Positions 12,110-22,514 of a DNA stretch of 64,000 nt are shown piece after piece (position 1 is the first letter of the stretch; every line of letters begins with the position of its first letter). The position numbers and the translations under genes were made by a program. The DNA lies in the NCBI GenBank assembly GCA_036346205.1, contig JARFJB010000400.1, positions 6,339,001-6,403,000 of the forward strand, written 5' to 3'. The stretch comes from Vesta saturnalis (lineage: Eukaryota; Arthropoda; Insecta; Coleoptera; Lampyridae). The notes under the pieces were generated by a model that was not told where the DNA came from, searched no databases, and saw only the letters and a list, made by a program, of their open reading frames with translations.

Positions 12110-12677
12110 ATTTTAGAATATTTTTACGTAAAACCGTCAATATCTCAAGAAGGGTCCGTCTTATAGCTATGAAACCGATTATCAATTGGTATCTAGTTTT
12201 CATGGGGAATCGAAATGTGAAAAAATATACAGGTTGTTCCATTTGAAAAAACTGAGAAAACTTACATTTCGCGCAAGTTAATCATTCTGTACAGTTTTAC
12301 ATCTTTTCGAAAAATTTCACAGTTTGTTTGTAAGTACACTATTATTAATAGTCGGTGGTATAAACGGATTTACAAAATTATGATGACAACGCTCGCATCG
12401 TGGTTCCAAAGTTAACTCTATTTTGGTGCTAAAGTGACGATATCTGCAGAACGGTTAGTGTTACAGATACGAATTTCTATAGTTTTATTCTAAATGTAAC
12501 AGTGAATCCAAAAATGCAACTATATAGAGGGTGTTCCATTTAAAAAACAGGTTTGGGTTGGCATATTTTTGTCAATCACCCTGTAAATACCTAAATATAT
12601 TTAGAATGTAGGTCCAATGATCGTGCATTACCACACCAAGATTGATTCGTCCGTCCACGCAGTACACACCCACCCTG
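12110..12677. repeat. Right terminal inverted repeat of the 8025-12677 element
   Basis: Inverted match to 8025-8595. The inner boundary is near 12110-12116 and the outer end is next to TA at 12678-12679. Confidence 0.85.
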
Positions 12678-12681
12678 TATA

Positions 12682-12840
12682 CAAAAAAAAAGAATTGATG
12701 ACCTAATTGATTCTAACTTATTTTCTTTCAGAAAGTGTTTCTGATTAACACACGTTAAAATACTTAATCTCTTAAAGATAGGACGACAGCTCTTTAAGTA
12801 TTTTGACCTAAATATAACAAGAAGGACCATTTTTTTGCTT
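12682..12840 (-). pseudogene. Jockey/CR1-like LINE, RT C-terminal fragment
   Basis: The minus strand encodes SCRPIFKRLSILTCVNQ. This matches the conserved segment after the RT domain in Jockey-like and related LINEs, where SCRPLF-K-LxILT is usual. It is cut at 12678 by the long-TIR transposon, and its probable 3' end lies at 7880-8022. The rest of the LINE is absent. Confidence 0.55.
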
Positions 12841-12864
12841 TAATTAAGACTTCTTTCATATGAC

Positions 12865-15060
12865 ATGACCCACCCCATAGTAATATACCATACAACAAAG
12901 TACTTCAACTCGTCGTCCTCTTTGCACATTACTCTTTCAGTATCTGAAGTCATCCTCATAGGTATGGAGTTATACATTCCCGAAGAACAGAATCGTATAG
13001 GTCATTCACGTTCCCAACCCTGGTTCAATAAGGCTTATGCTGATGCAATATCTTTGAAAAATAAATCTTATGTTAAATGGAAATCTAATAAAATGGTCGT
13101 GAGTCATGCAGAATACGTTGGTGCTAGAAATATCTGCAAAAGTGTCATCACTAAAGTTAAAAAATTGTTTTAACAACGAAAATGCAATCAACTAATTGCA
13201 TCTCCTTTGGGCAGGCGTAAATTTTGCTCTTTAGCTAAAGCCATTAGTAAAAGCTACATCTTAACCCCCCCCCCCCCGAAATCTCTTGACGGATCTGTAG
13301 TTGATGATTCTGTAGACAAAGTCAATATTTTTGTGGATTTATTTGCATCAAACTCGTGTTCCAATGATTCTGGAAAAGATGTGCCCCTAGCCAACTCTTC
13401 ATGATACGCTATGAAACCGATTCCTTTTTGTTACAAGGAATCGATTATCAGTAGGCTTGATCTCAATAAAGCGACTGGCGTGGATGGTATCCCAGCTATT
13501 CTCTTAAAGAAATGCTGCGCCGAACTAGTACCAGTCCTATCGAAGCTCTATTCGATCTCTACGTCTTCTGGGGAACTTAATCCATCATGGACGTTAAAAA
13601 TGTTCAACCTATTCCCCAAACAGGCTATAAGACCGATCCCTCGAACTACGATTTTGTCTAAAATCATGGAAAAAGCCATCAATCAGCAACTGCTCTCGTT
13701 CTTTGAAACTAGCAAACTTCTTAGTGACTATCAATGTGGGTTTAGGCAGAGGTGATCTTTCATATGTGATCCAAGTTTCGAATAATATAGTAGAAGAATC
13801 CGGTAAAACAGTTACAGTCGCTTTAGATATCTCAAAGGCATTTGACCAAGTTTGGCATGAGTGTTTACTGGCCAAACTCAGCCTCGTTTGGGTTAAATGG
13901 TACGCTCATCAACCGGGTTTCTAGTTTCCTTGATAAAAAACGTATATGTGTCGTAGTTGATGGCTATTTTTTAGAAAAAGGTAGCATTAACTCGGGTGTG
14001 CCACAGGGATCAGTTATAGCGCCTACACTTTTCCTGCTGTACATAAGTGACCTTATTTCTTCATCAACTAATCCAATTCATAGTTTTGCTGACGACAGCA
14101 CTCATCATTGTTGTTCATCTCAGTCTACTCATAATGGTAATCCACATTATATGTCAAATCAAGACATTAAAGCTGAAATGGAAAATTCAATCAACAAAGA
14201 CATTCAATGTATTTTCCAATGGGGAAGCAATAATCTAGTTAAATTTAATCCTAACAAAACTCAGAATTGCCTTGTGTGCGCCAAAAAAGATCGATCATTT
14301 CCTGTTATAAGTATGAATGGCTCAGATCTTAAATTTTCTCTGTTAATGTGTTGGGAATAACTGTATTTTCAAATCTGTCATGGGTTAACCATCTTCTGTC
14401 AGCTACCAAAACAGCTGATCATAAAGTAGGCTTTTTGTACAGATCTAAGCAGTACTTTACCTCCCGACAACTCTTTCTGCTGCATAAGGCCAAAATTCGA
14501 CCTCATCAGGAATATGATTCCCTCGTCTAGGGTGGTGCTCCCAATACGCTCTCGATATCGTAGATCGTATTCCAAAGAGAGCGATTAGGCTTAGAAATAA
14601 CCCGTTCTTAACTTCTGGATACAGTCGCTTGACCATAGAAGAATCGTTTCAGTTCGTTCTTTGTATTATCGATATTACAATGACTATTGCGCTGCTGAAT
14701 TACATTCTTTGATACCATCTCGGGCTACCTTTGCTAGTAATACCAGATTCGCTCATTCACATCATCAGTATGTAGTACATATCGCCACTTGTACAAAATG
14801 GGCGCAATCCACATTTTTCTACACGACTTCTAAACTCTGCAAAGGTCTCCATAATTTCAGTTTTCCTGTCACTTATATGAAAAAATTTAAGATAGCTATT
14901 CATAGGCATCTTTTGGCAATTCAATGTCCCTCTGTCCATTCTCCTAAGTGTTCCTGGGTGCTGTAGTACGATAGGCGAAATTTAACCAGTTTCGGTCCAC
15001 AATTGTTAAAAAAAAGTGCACTGCTATCTATATTTTCCTCGTAAGGGTTTAAGTTAATAG
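12865..15060 (+). pseudogene. Jockey-type LINE, ORF2 reverse transcriptase (copy A1)
   Basis: The pieces are collinear across several frames. First is a linker after the endonuclease with SQPWFNKAYADAISLKNKSY (12865-13173). Then come LNKATGVDGIPAILLKKCC (13460-13520), SKIMEKAINQQLLSFFE (about 13655-13710) and YQCGFRQR (about 13730). Next are ALDISKAFDQVWHECLLAKL (about 13810-13875) and NSGVPQGSVIAPTLFLLYIS (about 13988-14050). The active-site box FADDST is at about 14084, followed by NLVKFNPNKTQNCLV (about 14231-14277). The thumb and C-terminal region runs to about 14966 and a short 3' UTR to about 15060. Frameshifts occur near 13173, 13404, 13610, 13755, 14345 and 14530. A TAG at about 14527 replaces the usual Trp before GGAP. 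A C13 tract lies at 13265-13277. The EN domain is missing. The family is Jockey-like by motif order and the copy is dead. Confidence 0.85.
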
Positions 15061-15079
15061 TTACATTTTTTTTAATCTA

Positions 15080-15262
15080 TATTTAATTTTTTTAAAGTAC
15101 TCAGTATGTTTCTGCATTGCCTGTTAACTCATATATGTTGCTACTAGATACGAAACCTGTAGTGTCGTCTTGTAAGTGTAAATAATTCATTGATGTCATT
15201 AACAAAAATTAAAAAAAGTAAAGGTCCTAAGATAGAGCCTTGTGGTACGCCATGTTTATTAC
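15080..15262 (-). pseudogene. Second LINE family, RT palm fragment
   Basis: On the minus strand, 15262 downwards reads NKHGVPQGSILGPLLFLIFV then NDINELF. After a frame slip comes DDTTGFVSSSNIYELT at about 15110-15160, the F/YADDT active-site region of a non-LTR reverse transcriptase. It differs from copy A1, where the block is GVPQGSVIAPTLF. It is wedged, in opposite orientation, between the A1 3' end and the A2 duplicate. Confidence 0.75.
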
Positions 15263-15267
15263 ATAAA

Positions 15268-15715
15268 CTAGTTAAATTTAATGCTAACAAAAGTTACTAT
15301 TGCCTTGTGTGCGCCAAAAAAGATCGATCAGTTCCTGTTATAAGCATGAATGATGCAGATCTTAAATTTCCTCTGTTAATGTGTTGGGAATAACTGTATT
15401 TTCAAATCTGTCATGGGTTAACGATATTCTGTCATCTACCAAAACAGCTGATCATAAAATAGGCTTTTTGTACAGATCTAAGCAGTAATTTACCTCCCGA
15501 CAACTCTTTCTACTGTATAAGGCCCAAATTCGACCTCATCTAGAATATGATTTTCTCGTCTAGGGTGGTGCTTCCAATACGCTCTCGATATCGTTGATCG
15601 TATTCAAAACAGAGCGATTAGGTTTAGAAATAATCCGTTCTTAACTTCTGTCATACAGTCGCTTGACCATAGAAGAATCGTTTCAGTTCTTTCTTTGTAT
15701 TATCGGTATTACAAA
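15268..15715 (+). pseudogene. Jockey-type LINE fragment (copy A2), duplicate of about 14230-14680
   Basis: This segment repeats copy A1 from the LVKFN-NK block through the C-terminal region with few substitutions. It shares the same aberrant sequence at TTAATGTGTTGGGAATAACT and the same TAG in CTCGTCTAGGGTGGTGCT. It ends abruptly at about 15715 in mid-gene. The left junction abuts the opposite-strand LINE fragment at 15262. The shared lesions point to duplication of A1, or to a common defective source. Confidence 0.85.
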
Positions 15716-15975
15716 AAATCACACCATCGATTTTTTCGTTTTATTTATTGGTCTCCTAATTACCCGCCATAGTTCTTCGCCATGCGCCGGTTCCTCCTAC
15801 TTTTTACGCGCCGCGTGCTGTACACATTTTTTTCCCCATTTAACCGAAGTGGATCTATTACCATTTCCGAGATCCCCATAATGAGAATCCTTATCTTGGA
15901 CACAGTTTATATTATAGTCCATAATGTTCTACATTACATTTGAAGGAAATACAAGTACATCATTTAACCACAACC

Positions 15976-15978
<3 letters not shown>
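15716..15978. other. Unassigned spacer
   Basis: It contains a GC-richer patch at 15770-15870. A 72-codon frame here carries no motif I recognise. Confidence 0.4.

Positions 15979-16022
<44 letters not shown>
15979..16022. repeat. (AT)n microsatellite
   Basis: An uninterrupted AT run that directly abuts the left end of the mariner element. Confidence 0.95.
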
Positions 16023-16025
<3 letters not shown>

Positions 16026-17234
16026 AGGGATAAGCTACAATTATTGAGAATAGAAAGATTGATACAAGTTTTTAGAATTTTTATTTTAAATATGTTCAAA
16101 GTAATTGCCATTTACAATAATGCACTTAACCATTCTCTCCTTCCATAGTTTAAAAGCGTTCAACCAGCTGTCTTTAGGGATACTATCAGACAAACACTTA
16201 ACGGCGATGTCAATCTCTTCTTCTGACTGAAACCTTTTCCCGCAAAATAGCCAAAGTCGTACATCGCCAAATCCGGTGAGTAAGGAGGATGTTCTATAAT
16301 TTTTATTTTGTTTTCCGCTAAATACTGAACAGTGGTCCCTGCTGCATGGGACGACGAGTTATCATGATGTAACATGATTCCCTTTCTTGACACTTTACTG
16401 AACACAGTAGGCAAACAATCTTCAACATACCATTTAGCGGTAACTGTCTTCTGATCTTATAATTTAATTGCGGCTACCAAACCCGTACTTCTAAAAAATT
16501 CATTGCTCGCTATTTTTTCACCATCGTAGGGGTTTCCTTATCTTCATGTATCCACATTCGGCTTTCATGGCGAGTGGCAACATCAAAAAACGGTATGTAC
16601 GTTTCATCGCGAGTTACAATTTTAGAAATAATTTGGTGGCCTCCAGCATTCAACATATCTAAAGTTTGTTGGCAAATTCTAACACGTTCTGCTTTTTGTA
16701 AACCTGTCAGATGATGGGGTACAAACCGAGTTACAACCTTTTTCAAATGTAAATGTTCGTGCAATATTGATCTCACTTGCGAGGATCCAATCTTATGATT
16801 GGACTCTATCATTGCATAGGTAATGCGGTTGTCCTCTTCCACCATTTCTTCACCGCAGCAATGTTTTCGGGGTTAACAGCAGTTATAGGAGGGCCAGCTC
16901 CTTTTCTGTGTACTACCGACTTGCAACCTCGTTCAAATTCTTTATACCATCTATAAACAGTAACCAATCATGGTGCGAGAACCCCAAATGCCGACCCATA
17001 CACGCTCAAGCCTTTCTTGAAATCATAGTAAATCATTATCCGAAAGTTCTCTCGTGATAATTGCATTTTTTCGATAACAGAAGCTTATTCTATGGACTAT
17101 TTCTCGTACACTATTCAACCGAATTGCACAAGCTAAATTGCAATTGACAAATAATGCACTATTTAATAAACAACAATTTGTTTTGCACGGGCAACTAGAT
17201 TTTTCAATTCTCAATAATTGCAGCTTAACCCTCG
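16022..17234 (-). mobile_element. DD34D mariner element
   Basis: Terminal inverted repeats match over about 35 bp: GGGATAAGCTACAATTATTG at the left (from about 16027) and, on the opposite strand, AGGGTTAAGCTGCAATTATT at the right (end about 17234). TA lies outside both ends. The 1.2-kb length is normal for a mariner. The left TA is the last repeat of the adjoining AT run. Confidence 0.88.
16160..17010 (-). pseudogene. Mariner transposase
   Basis: Minus-strand reading gives an N-terminal helix-turn-helix region with PENIAAV (about 16855-16875), then VEEDNRITYAMIE and QVRSILHEHLHLKKV (about 16735-16845). The first catalytic block VTRDETYIPFFD follows (about 16580-16615). The second Asp is in LHHDNSSSHAAG and the third in the HPPYSPDLAMYDF box, with 34 residues between them. 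That is the defining mariner spacing. The C-terminal part (about 16160-16235) is frameshifted. Frame breaks at about 16420-16510 and in the N-terminus show it is inactive. It would excise and insert the element at TA dinucleotides. Confidence 0.9.
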
Positions 17235-17239
17235 TATAT

Positions 17240-17400
17240 AGTGTATCCCAGTGAGACCTAATCATTGGAAGTATCTGGAGAACCCTTATTCAAATTTTTA
17301 TGAAATTTTGGTTCAATAGGTTTTCGTATTGGAACTCTATTCACCATATTTTCAAATTTGCAGCACTTTCGGTTACACCGGAAACTGCATTTTTTTAAAT
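17240..17400 (-). pseudogene. Possible C-terminal tail of an older Tc1/mariner-type element
   Basis: This flank and 20487-20735 become adjacent if the element at 17402-20484 and one TA are removed. The right flank is clearly a transposase on the minus strand, so this stretch should be its 3' part. Its own coding likeness (FENMVNRVPIRKPIEP on the minus strand) is weak. Confidence 0.35.
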
Positions 17401-17401
17401 A

Positions 17402-17805
17402 GGAACATACATATTTTTATTTTTTTATAGATAAAACTTTAAATTGTAATAAACTTTTGTCCGAAACTTTTTGCTGAATTTTGAGTAATGACTTAAGAAT
17501 TAATTTTTTTCTTAAATATTTTACAGATGCATGCCTTCACTTAAACGGATGTTACTTAACTATTTGATCAACTCACAGAGAAGATAATAAAGCATAAAAT
17601 TAATATTTGAAGTCTTAGCAGTATCTTTAAAATGTGGTTCCAAAAAAAAAAAGGTCATGTCTTCATTATTTTAAATAGAATGACCCATGTTTCATGTACC
17701 TAACGAAAACAGGGAGAAAAAATAGGGTACATTTGATAAAACGTTATTATACTTTCTTTCTAACAATTATTTAAAAAAAAACAAATAAAATCTTAAAATC
17801 CGTTG
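17402..17805. repeat. Left terminal inverted repeat of the 17402-20484 element
   Basis: It pairs with 20080-20484. Matching blocks include CTGAATTTTGAGTAAT, AATTAATATTTGAAGTC and GAATGACCCAT. Confidence 0.85.
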
Positions 17806-17969
17806 GGTTTGTCATTTTAAGTGCGCATACGCACTAACGCCGACTTGAATTTTTCATAGAAAGGCTGATATTCCCAAAATTATGTTTTATTATCGGTTTC
17901 CAATTGTAACAAAGTATCTAACAAAACTACCAACAATACTATAAAAAAACAGTAAGTATTCACAAATCT

Positions 17970-18893
17970 TCTTCTTTTAGTTCCAATCCGTTACCGGATG
18001 TTGGTAACCATACTGGCTATTCTTGTCTTATTAACCGCTGCTCTGAAAAGTTCGGTTGCTGTCTTGCCATATCACTGTCTTAAGTTTTTGAGCCATGATA
18101 TGCGCCGTCTGCCTGGTCCCCTTTTGCTATCAATTTTTCCTTGTAGCACTAACCTGTGTGTATTTCTCATTAGGTGGCCTAAGTATTCCAATTTTCGTTT
18201 TTTACGTTTTTAACTATTTCAGTTTCTTTTCCCACTCTGAGCAACACTTCTCTGTTTGTTATATGGTCAGTCCATGCAACTCTCAACATTCGTCGATAGG
18301 ACCACATTTCAAAGGCCTCCAACTTCCTGCATGAAGCTTCTGTTAGAGTCCATGACTCTACTTCATGGAAAACATAACTTCTCAGAAGCCTTATTTTTGT
18401 ATTCATGGTTACATCGTGGCTACTCAGGACTTTTTCATTTTTATAAATGCCGCTCTAGCCTTGGCTATTCTGCACTTAATTTCTATTGAGTGATCCCACT
18501 GGTCTATTAGTGTGCTACCTAAGTATGTGTATTGCGTAACTTATTCTAACTTGTCTGTATCGAGATATAATTGCCGTTGTAACTGATCTGGAGTCAGTGG
18601 ATCTTTGGTAATTACCACACATTTGGTTTTCTTACAATTTAATTTTAGTCCGTATCTTCTACTAGTCTCATTAACTTTATTTAGCAAGATTTGCAGATCT
18701 TCTAACTTGTTAGCGAAGATTAACCGTGTCGTCTGCAAAACGTATATTATTCATATTTTTGCCGTTTACAGATATTCCTATCTTTGTATCTTGAAACGCT
18801 TCTCGAAAGATTTCTTCCGAATATAAATTAAACAGCATGGGAGACAGTAAACACCCCTGTCGCGCACCTCGTTGGATTACTATTGGATTTGTT
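17970..18893 (-). pseudogene. LINE reverse transcriptase 3' portion nested in a transposon
   Basis: On the minus strand, 18893 downwards reads RGARQGCLLSPMLFNLYSEE, then INGKNMNNIRFADDT (active-site box at about 18720-18745). Next comes LQILLNKVNETSRRYGLKLN and KKTKCVVITKD (about 18600-18690). The C-terminal segment has ESWTLTEASCRKLEAFEMW then YRRMLRVAWTDHITN (about 18270-18370). The 3' UTR ends near 17970. It is 5'-truncated just upstream of the palm, as is common for LINE insertions. Frameshifts near 18710 and 18540 make it inactive. It is a different family from the Jockey-type copies at 12.9-15.7 kb. Confidence 0.85.
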
Positions 18894-18954
18894 TTCATTC
18901 AAAATAAGAAGTTATCTAAAAATATGTATTCAAACGAAATAATTTTTGATTTAT

Positions 18955-19800
18955 TTTGGCAGTTTGGCATGTGCAATAGGATAGTTGAAAGAACTTGTCG
19001 GCAGTTTAACTTGAAATATCCTCGTTGCCCAAAATGACCCGTAATAAGTTTAACAGCATCACACGAAACGTTTTATCGACCGGATCGTGAAAAACGGCCC
19101 AAGGTTGTTGTTGGCAGAGAAGATAACGTTGTAAACGTTATGGATTATTTTAATGTGTATCATATATCTTCTATCCATAGAGCTGTTGCAGATATAGGAT
19201 CCGTGGAAAGAATTTTAAATGCGAGTAAAATGCATCCTTACAAGTTCACACCAGTGCAACATCTCTTTCCTACCGACTTTCAAAGACGAATAAACTTTTG
19301 TAAATTGGTGTTAGGGAAGATGCAAGCAAATCGGTGCTTCAAAAATATTATACGGACTGACGAAGCTAAATTTGATCGAGAGGTTTCTTAAATAAACATA
19401 ACAGACAGTAACCCTTACATTACCCAAGAACATGGATTTCAAAACAAGTTTAATGTAAGTGTTTCTTGTCTGCTTAAAAACAATGAACTACGATTTACAA
19501 TTCACAGAGAACCCTTAAGCAGTGATCGCTATATTAATACCTAAACAATTTTGTTGATTTGTTGATTATGTAGACAGTTTGCCATTAGCAAATTTGAGAC
19601 TTGTGGTATCAGCTTGATGGTGCACCGGCTCATAGTACGCATAATGTTGGCGAAGTTTTAACTAATATTTTAGAAATCGTTGAATTCGGCGATTGGAACC
19701 ATGGGATTGATTGGCCATCTCGATCACCAGATTTTACTACTTTAGATTTTTTTTCTTTGAGGGAGAGTAAAAGAGAAGATCTATGGTGAACCTATACATA
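18955..19800 (+). pseudogene. Tc1/mariner-superfamily transposase (DD41D-like group)
   Basis: The N-terminal DNA-binding part reads RIVERTCRQFNLKYPRCPK (about 18980-19035) and continues in another frame with VVVGREDNVVNVMDYFNV (about 19095-19155). It then passes into SSIHRAVADIGSVERILNAS, KMHPYKFTPVQHL and FQRRINFCKLVL. The first Asp block is IIRTDEAKFD (about 19350-19380). After a degraded region, the second block is WYQLDGAPAHSTHNVGE (19601 onwards) and the third is PSRSPDFTTLDFF. The spacing between second and third Asp is about 42 residues in this damaged copy, close to the 41 of the 49-kb copy. Stops at about 19391 and 19545 kill it. Confidence 0.82.
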
Positions 19801-20079
19801 ACATCAACGATTTAGAAAATTAAAATAAAACAGACGTTTGCCTAAATTGAACAAGAAGAAATTGAGAATGCTATGAAATATGTTGAAAAGGATTCGGAAC
19901 TGCTTGGATGTCAGTAGTGCACAATTTGAGCATTTGTTATAATTTATCTATTTTCTTTTGTTTTAATAATAAATTCTATTTTGTTGTTTTAATTCAAACT
20001 TTCAAAGAAATAATGCAAATTTCATGTTTCAATGACCAGTTTACAAAAGGCGTATTGAAAATTTGGTAAAATTACCCCT

Positions 20080-20484
20080 TAAAAGATTTTTAGTTGTTTG
20101 TTTTTTTAATAACTGAAAAACTGAAGTATAATACTGTTTTATCAAATTTACCCTATTTTTGTCCCCTGTTTTCATTAGGCACAACAAAAATGGGTCATTC
20201 CATTTAAAATACTGAAGATATGACTTATTTTTGAACCACATTTTAAAAGATAATACTACGACTTCAAATATTAATTTTATGTCAAATTAAGTAGACAGGA
20301 TTAATAAATCTCTGTGAGTTTTCAACGAAATAGTTCATCAAATAACTAAGCGAGACCCGATTAAGTAATCTGTCAAACTTTAAAAAAAAATTATTGCGAA
20401 TTACTCAAAATTCAGAAAAAGTTTCTGATAAAACTTTGTACTAATTTAAAGCATTACATCAAAAAAATAAAGATATGTATGTCC
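20080..20484. repeat. Right terminal inverted repeat of the 17402-20484 element
   Basis: Inverted partner of 17402-17805, ending next to TA at 20485-20486. Confidence 0.85.
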
Positions 20485-20486
20485 TA

Positions 20487-20735
20487 TTTTATTATAACGG
20501 TTTTGATAAATTATGTTTTTCAAAAAACCCCGTATTGACAGATCTGGAGATCGTGGCAGCCATAACACCAAACCGAATGTTGCAATCCAACGACTATTGA
20601 AACGGTTTGCTAAGTAATTCCTCACTGCCAAAGCATCATGCGCTAGGGCACCGTCTTGTTGAAAAAATATTTGAAAGATGTTTTTCAGGAATGTCTACAT
20701 TTATATTTTTGAAAACCTAAGAAATAATTGCAGCT
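20487..20735 (-). pseudogene. Older Tc1/mariner-superfamily transposase fragment
   Basis: The minus strand encodes FFQQDGALAHDALAVRNYLA, then NRFNSRWIATFG and WLPRSPDLS, then FLKNIIYQNRYNK. These are the second-Asp block, the linker and the SPD box of the same group as the 49-kb transposase. The LDFF block is degraded. It stops at the TA into which the 17402-20484 element inserted, so it is the older host copy. Confidence 0.75.
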
Positions 20736-20739
20736 GATG

Positions 20740-22510
20740 GTTGCCAAGCCAACTATGATTCCCATTTAGAAAAATGCAAGTTTATATTGTTACTCAAAAA
20801 CCATGCACCTAGAAAAATTCTAAGCACGACACTGAATTCGGCACTTCGCAATACATAAGTATCGTTGACGAAATATATCAGTATAATAGTATTAAGCGAG
20901 GTATAAGACCTTGAAAAAAGTGTAAAAAATACCGACGTTTGGCTATACAAGTTGAAAACAAAAGAAGATACTTTTCGATTTTTCAATGAAGTCTACGACA
21001 GCACAGTAGTACGTTATTGTAAAAACTGCAAACTTCTATCTTTGATAATAACGAAGATATCTTTAAAAAACAACTAAAACAACGAAATCGGGACACGGTA
21101 CTTTCTAAGCTTTCTTATAGACAATAGCATAGTACTTATACAAGCGCTTTATTTTCTAAAAGCTTAATAATATTTTTTCCGTGTAATCTATTTTTCACGA
21201 AGATCAAATATTAAGAAACAAACACGTTTCTTTTCTGAATTGTTTTCTTTGTTATGTTTTAAGTTTTATAAAGTTTGCTGACTAATTACAGATTCAGCAT
21301 CAGTTGTGGAATTCTAGAATGCGGTAAACAATTACTGTAAGTATAATAATCACAGTAAGTGTAAATATTGGTATAAATCTTGCTGTAACTTACGTTATTA
21401 GGATTTACACAATATTCCTTTCTCCAACTCTTCAATAACATTTCTAAGCTGAAAAGTATTTTTTCTAATTTAAACTTTCTTTTAGAATTATCATTACTTT
21501 TGGCTCTTTTCCATGTTTCTTTTAGTAAGATTACTAATAATGTTTCCTAGGTGCATCTGGTTCCTTTATTTTGTTTGCTAATGAAGCAGCAAATGAATTT
21601 TGGAACTACAAACAAATTCAATGCAAAATAAGTAACATATAAATGGTAATCTACACAACTAATTAAAGCATCAATTCATCGCCGTCACTGAGTAGAAGTA
21701 AACATTAAAAAAAACACACTCAAAGACAAAGTTATAAGAACACGATTAGCTAAACAAAACAACTTGGAGTCGGTTGCTTTAGTAAGTTTAGATTAAAAAA
21801 AAGACTTAGTCCAGGTAAAACATAAAGACAGCCGCACTCAGCAAAAATATCGGGATCATCTAATACACAAATTCACACTCAATTAAAGAATGAAGAAGTA
21901 AGTACGTGTGAATATTTTTTAACCCTATAGAATCAACGTCTGGAGACATCTTAGTAATATTATCTAACACATTTTTTTATTAGTGATTAATCAAGACTGG
22001 ATAAAGATCAGATGCAAGCAAGAGAAAGAAAATCAAAAAAGAAATTTATCTGTGACTGTTTACACAACTGGTGGCTATTCAAAACTGCCAGCGATTGAGT
22101 ATATAGGACCAACGGTTGGCTACTTTTAAACTGCAAGAGCAGCACTGGTAACACATTCAATTTGAAATTTCATTAGGGTTTAATTTGCGTAAGAAACTAG
22201 GTATAAACAGTCCGATTCTCTTATAACTTGTAGAAGTTTTATTTCTCAGGGTAAAAAATTATAAGAGAAAGTTAATTAATTTTGTTTTAAAACGTTAGAA
22301 CTTGACATAGAGTAACAGTGGTAGAAAATGAAGCAATATGTGCCAACTACCTTCGATAATCTTTTCAAATTATTATTAACGAAATTGCACTCATAGAGCC
22401 CAACTTCATTATGAATACTGTGGATATATTTTATTTATGATCCAATAAATATTATGAAATGGAATAAGGAGCACAGTTGCTATAAAACACTAATTACAAG
22501 TAATGATTGA
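20740..22510. other. AT-rich stretch without recognisable genes
   Basis: No motif-bearing frames and no clear repeats are visible. Confidence 0.4.
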
Positions 22511-22514
22511 ATAT

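Larger units (their letters stand above)
8025..12677 (-). mobile_element. Long-TIR Tc1/mariner-superfamily element, split by a MULE
   Basis: Inverted termini begin CCAGGTGGGTG (8025) and, on the opposite strand, CAGGGTGGGTG (12677). A TA dinucleotide sits outside each end (8023-8024 and 12678-12679), the target duplication expected of this superfamily. The inverted repeats run about 565 bp inwards. The internal transposase is on the minus strand. Removing the MULE at 9013-11177 and one copy of its target duplication leaves an element of about 2.5 kb. The element itself lies in a LINE. Confidence 0.88.
17402..20484 (+). mobile_element. Long-TIR Tc1/mariner-superfamily element containing a LINE
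   Basis: The ends are GGAACATACATAT (17402) and, on the opposite strand, GGACATACATAT (20484). TA is duplicated outside (17400-17401 and 20485-20486). Inverted repeats extend about 400 bp inwards (17402-17805 and 20080-20484). The plus-strand transposase lies at about 18955-19800. A minus-strand LINE (17970-18893) separates the left repeat from the transposase. Without it the element is about 2.15 kb. Confidence 0.88.

Noticed and set aside
13265..13277. C13 tract as a functional element
   Set aside because: A homopolymer expansion inside a dead LINE is the simpler explanation.
15924..16148. Frames with IYIYIY runs (also at 61116-61404)
   Set aside because: They translate TA microsatellites.
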